A stretch of 21,364 bases of DNA from Priapulus caudatus (lineage: Eukaryota; Priapulida; Priapulimorpha; Priapulimorphida; Priapulidae): positions 53,133-74,496 of the forward strand of contig NW_014578335.1 in the NCBI RefSeq assembly GCF_000485595.1, written 5' to 3'. This document shows, piece after piece, positions 18,659 to 21,364 of this stretch. The position numbers and the translations under genes are program-made. Positions within the stretch are counted from its first letter, which is position 1; every line of letters starts with the position of its first letter. A model generated the notes under the pieces. That model had not been told where the DNA came from. It did not search any database and was given only the letters and a program-made list of their open reading frames with translations.

Positions 18659-18712
<54 letters not shown>

Positions 18713-19381
18713 CCTAGGCGTCGTAATGCGAGGTCACGGGTGATGCATGGGACATCGGATATCTTTACAAGTGCATTCCTGGCCGCGTCTGCGTGCACAT
18801 AATGGCTGCCGCGCATGCGCACGCCGGCGCTCATGCAAAAATAGCGCTTCTATTTTCAGCCACTATCCTGAGCGTCACAGCATCAGCAAGAATCATCGTG
18901 CGCATGGCTGAAGCCTCATATGTACAAGGCTCTATCGTACAGCGGGCGTGTTTGCGCGCACAAAAACTAGAACCGGCCGACATATGATATACGGGCGGGG
19001 GAATGCCGCACTATTTGATACGATATTAAGACATAGTAGCACGCTTAGTGTACGACCTGAAGGAGCAACTGTACAACTCAGATACATTTGCGCTTTGTTA
19101 TGCGCCTATTATCGTATGGTCAATTGGTATGGTTTATGCGAATTCCAAACCTGGGTCGTTATAGATGCATGCGTTTCAAATATGCGTAACGGCAAATATG
19201 TGTTCACGTTGTGTACACGTAATTTGCAGGGCTTACTTTATATACACAATAATCATTGATACGTAGGCGGTACGGCAGCGGTGTTAATTGCCGTACACAG
19301 AAGTATACAGATGTCGAAGGAAATCATACATGTAGCTAGATACAAACCTTCAACTTGTTCTTCAGGAAGACCGAGATCCGC
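16626..19381 (-). CDS. TnC: Troponin C (exons 2 to 6; first exon not found)
   Basis: Calcium sensor of the thin-filament troponin complex in muscle. Minus-strand exons: 19348-19381, 18162-18301, 17621-17733, 16923-17058 and 16626-16651, all with GT/AG boundaries. After allowing for indels in the second of these they give about 150 residues, the usual troponin C length, ending Met-Met-Asn-Gly. Four EF-hands lie at about residues 21-32, 57-68, 96-107 and 132-143, counted from the Ala-Asp-Leu at 19381. Loops II (DADGSGKMDFED) and IV (DQDGSGTVDFDE) are canonical; I (DREST-G) and III (DKGNQG) lack several ligands, a pattern known for invertebrate troponin C. LREAFRLYDK distinguishes it from calmodulin. 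The initiator Met should be on a small exon upstream (above 19390 on this strand), ending in phase 0; I could not find it. Confidence 0.88.
16923..17058 (-). CDS. TnC: Troponin C exon: EF-hands III and IV
   Basis: The acceptor GTCTGCTTCTAG gives phase 0; the donor GTGAGT leaves one G. It encodes GNQGYIVVDDLKEILRAVDD, KMSDTDLNGLIKEIDQDGSG and TVDFD. EF loop III, completed by the Asp-Lys of the previous exon, has Gly and Gln where calcium ligands are expected. Loop IV is canonical. Confidence 0.92.
17478..17603. repeat. 7-bp minisatellite, 18 copies
   Basis: Eighteen head-to-tail GTGAGCC units (variants GTAAGCC, GTGGACC, GTGAAAC, GTGAGCT), exactly 126 bp. On the gene strand it reads GGCTCAC and begins 18 bp into the troponin C intron, directly after its donor. 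Confidence 0.97.
17621..17733 (-). CDS. TnC: Troponin C exon: end of EF-hand II and central helix
   Basis: The acceptor CGACTGTAG gives phase 1 (G+GC = Gly); the donor GTAGGT follows the AAG of Asp-Lys (phase 0). It encodes SGKMDFEDFAMVVVKFILES, DEDMTEQLREAFRLYDK. The exon begins inside loop II. The ATG upstream at 17758 is intronic. Confidence 0.92.
17734..18161 (-). other. Troponin C intron with compound GT/GTGC microsatellite
   Basis: Donor GTTAAT at 18161 and acceptor at 17734. From about 17782 to 18026 it is a compound (GTGC)n/(GT)n tract with a few interruptions. The Thr-His and Cys-Val repeat ORFs over it (17643-18080 minus, 17787-18032 plus) are artefacts. Confidence 0.88.
17782..18026. 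repeat. Compound (GTGC)n/(GT)n microsatellite
   Basis: About 245 bp of alternating purine-pyrimidine sequence: two GTGC blocks then long GT runs broken by single-base interruptions. Confidence 0.97.
18162..18301 (-). CDS. TnC: Troponin C exon: EF-hand I and start of II, with about six frame-breaking indels
   Basis: Acceptor CTTCTCTTGCAG and donor GTTAAT are intact. The sequence starts Glu-Tyr-Lys-Ala-Ala-Phe-Gly-Lys, then the frame breaks. Reading the three frames in turn recovers a continuous EF-hand segment: Asp-Arg-Glu-Ser-Thr-Gly, Ile-Ala-Thr-Lys-Asp-Leu-Gly, Arg-Glu-Met, Gly-Leu-Thr-Glu-Leu, Ala-Met-Val-Lys-Glu-Ala-Asp. This requires one base missing near 18277, 18258, 18228, 18217 and 18193, and one extra C near 18168. 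The observed 140 bp plus four net bases equals 144 bp, which restores phase 1 to phase 1. Either this is poor consensus sequence or the copy is a pseudogene. The intact neighbours favour sequence error. Confidence 0.82.
18302..19347 (-). other. Troponin C intron
   Basis: Donor GTTTGT at 19347, acceptor CTTGCAG at 18302. It contains a pure (TA)n run at 18661-18709. No exon or transposon ends were recognised. Confidence 0.72.
18661..18709. repeat. (TA)n microsatellite
   Basis: Uninterrupted TA run of about 49 bp inside the troponin C intron. Confidence 0.96.
19348..19381 (-). CDS. TnC: Troponin C exon 2 (N-terminal helix)
   Basis: The acceptor TTGTTGGTTTCAG gives phase 0. It encodes ADLGLPEEQVE plus one G before the donor GTTTGT (phase 1). 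G+AA gives Glu, joining to Glu-Tyr-Lys-Ala-Ala-Phe. The Glu-Glu-Gln-x-x-x-x-Lys-x-Ala-Phe pattern is the usual start of troponin C. There is no Met here, so the start codon lies on another upstream exon. Confidence 0.78.
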
Positions 19382-20845
19382 CTGAAACCAACAAAAAGCT
19401 ATCATGTATATAATGATAACAAAGCCACTTATAGATATAAATTAGGATCAAGAATGGGTAATTTTTAATTATTCAGTGGTTTTTGCAAATAGCATGTATG
19501 TATTAGAAGCAAATTAAAAGCAGGGTAATGTGATATGATATTGCTGTAGAAATAGTTAACATGAAAAGCTAAAAGAACTATTTATTATGCAGCGAATTAA
19601 TGCGGCATGTTACCAGGGTGTCTTGGATGTCACCAGACTGTACACTATTGTCAACATATTACTGGACAGCATATCGTGCTACGACGAAGTACAACGTTAG
19701 TTGAGTACACACAGTTGATGCACAGCACAGTATTGTTGGCACCGTATACGACTGAGAATCAACACGGGCCATCATCGGTCGCTATACTGATCTAGCATAT
19801 ATTGCCTTCATCTTTCAGCTGCTGCGCTGAAAATGCACGCGATATCAGTACAGTCACGCGTGTTCGTTTTCATCTATATTTAGCCGGCACGCGCCCAGCC
19901 TCCGCAGCGCGCGTGTGCGTGCGCCTACTGGCCGGCAAAGCGCACGCGGCTAGTTCTATTTGGGATGATGTATTTATAGCTCACAGGAGGCGGCCGCAGG
20001 GTAAGCCGCACGCCTGCATGAAGCTCGACCATGCCATAACAACTCTGTCATTTGGGGCCGCGTATATGCGTACATAAACGAAGTAGTGTGCATGTTAACA
20101 CACGATACTGTTATCACGCCACACCTGTGATATGATTCGGAAATAAAATCTAGAATTTTAGTAAGAAATTGTGGAAGCATTCGTGTTAGTAACGCCGAAA
20201 ACAACCTCGCCGACGAACAAAGGCAGATGATTAAAATGCGCGTTACACACGTTATTCACGTTTGACCAAAAGATATTACGTAAATAAAGCAAAATCGTAA
20301 CGCAACCATGTGCCTTGATCGGTGGGCCGATGCACGCGAAGTAGGAAACCGGAAGGCGTCAGTAAACACACGCAAAGGAATCGGAGGCCACGCGCAGCCT
20401 AATATGGCAAGGCTTCACGACGGGCTGCAAGCGGGATGTGAGCCTCACTCAGCACAGCTACCGCACGAATATAGTTCCGCGCGCGTATACGAATTGCGCA
20501 GCATACAAAGCGTTGGTTCAAGATCAATCACATTGGGTATGTCGTCGTAAGGAGTTAAAGCATGAGATTCGCCGGGGTTTCTGTTTCGAAAACAAAATGG
20601 CCGAATCGGCTTGATGATATCCATGACTGCGCCGTGATTTATTTTTACTTTCGTGGCGTTAGAGAGACAGTGTACGCAATCTGGAGAAACGGTCAACGTT
20701 ATGTCACTGTTTATTTATGTTTTCGCCTTACGCTTGTCAAAAGATATGACTTCAAGTGTTAACTACCAAGTTAAACTGAAAGGCGCCACCCGTCCATCTA
20801 GCGAATATTCCCCCTAGCTATTATTCTCCTGTATCTATATTGACT

Positions 20846-21110
20846 CCGCCTATATTCGCGCCGCCTATATTCCCTCCACCTATATTCCCACCGCCTATAT
20901 TCCCTCCTCCCTAAATTCCCTAAGCATAGATATTCTCCACCTATATTCCTTCCGCAAAGATTCCATCCGCTTATATTCCCTCCGCTTATATTTCCTCTGC
21001 CTATATTAACTTCCGTCTATATTCCTTTCCGCCTATATTTTATCTGCCCATGTTCCCATCGCTCAATATTCTCTATGCTTATATTACATCCGCCTAGATT
21101 CCCTCTGTAC
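20846..21110. repeat. 15-bp tandem repeat, decaying
   Basis: Around 17 to 18 units of CCGCCTATATTCCCT. The copies near 20846-20912 are nearly regular; later copies accumulate substitutions and length changes. Confidence 0.9.
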
Positions 21111-21225
21111 GTAATTTCTCTGTTTCTTTCCTAGAGGTTAGCGTTACAGCAGTTACTTCTCGTTATTGTATGTCCGTGTTCATTTATACCCATACATATT
21201 AACGACGAATACAGAAAGAAGCTAT

Positions 21226-21227
21226 TC

Positions 21228-21285
<58 letters not shown>
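21226..21285. repeat. (CT)n microsatellite
   Basis: About 60 bp of CT with one CG interruption near 21237. Confidence 0.96.
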
Positions 21286-21290
<5 letters not shown>

Positions 21291-21364
21291 GTACTACTAC
21301 TACTACGTACGTACTACTACGTACCTACTACTACTACGTACTACGACGACGACGACGACGACGA
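21286..21364. repeat. (TAC)n / TACG / (ACG)n microsatellite reaching the window end
   Basis: Trinucleotide TAC units mixed with TACG, ending in a pure ACG run cut by the window edge. Confidence 0.94.

Larger units (their letters stand above)
19382..21364. other. Upstream of troponin C exon 2: no gene recognised
   Basis: It should contain the first troponin C intron, and possibly its first exon and promoter, but I could not pick out an ATG with a phase-0 donor. The ORFs at 19607-19795, 19802-20077 and 20308-20762 have no recognisable motifs. Repeats fill 20846-21110 and 21226-21364. Confidence 0.5.

Noticed and set aside
20308-20762. ORFs of 80 and 66 residues near the right end
   Set aside because: No domain, no splice or poly(A) context that fits, and ordinary length for chance ORFs.

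Overview
This is invertebrate nuclear DNA. It has small exons separated by introns with GT...AG boundaries, AATAAA poly(A) signals, abundant microsatellites, and foldback transposon remnants inside introns. I see no operons and no bacterial-style gene packing. The best identified gene is a troponin C of invertebrate type, with canonical calcium loops only at sites II and IV and a tiny last exon. That points to a non-vertebrate bilaterian, probably a protostome; the species cannot be named from the sequence.

Layout. (1) 1-2544, plus strand: the 3' end of an immunoglobulin-superfamily (IgSF) membrane protein gene (gene 1). It has its last Ig domain (1-193), a 1.5-kb intron carrying a 0.6-kb TTAA-flanked foldback element, and an exon encoding the transmembrane segment and cytoplasmic tail (1724-2145). 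(2) 2545-4428: AT-rich intergenic DNA with a double-hairpin element at 3814-3955. (3) 4429-16013, plus strand: a tandem paralogue (gene 2). It has a probable signal-peptide exon (4429-4474), five Ig domains on 8951-14841 with the start of Ig1 unresolved further upstream, and a transmembrane/tail exon (15332-15801). Most of its Ig domains are split into two exons by a phase-0 intron, while the joints between domains are phase 1. Its long first intron holds a decaying 72-bp satellite (4859-6310) and G-rich low-complexity DNA. (4) 16185-16464, plus strand: an unidentified terminal-exon-like ORF. (5) 16626-19381, minus strand: troponin C, exons 2 to 6, convergent with gene 2. Its exon at 18162-18301 contains about six single-base indels, although its splice sites and all other exons are intact. 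(6) 19382-21364: no gene recognised; the end of the window runs into simple repeats.

Genes 1 and 2 look like a local duplication of a Kirrel/nectin/CADM-style cell-adhesion receptor. They share domain order, intron phases, a juxtamembrane Cys-Phe, an Ala-Tyr-Glu-Asn-like tail motif, a Ser-Arg-x-Ser-Tyr-Ala motif and a C-terminal Ser-Val. Troponin C is a muscle regulatory protein with no evident functional link to them. The most review-worthy signals are three structurally different foldback elements, each with a candidate target-site duplication, and the clustered indels in troponin C and the satellite, which look more like assembly error than biology.
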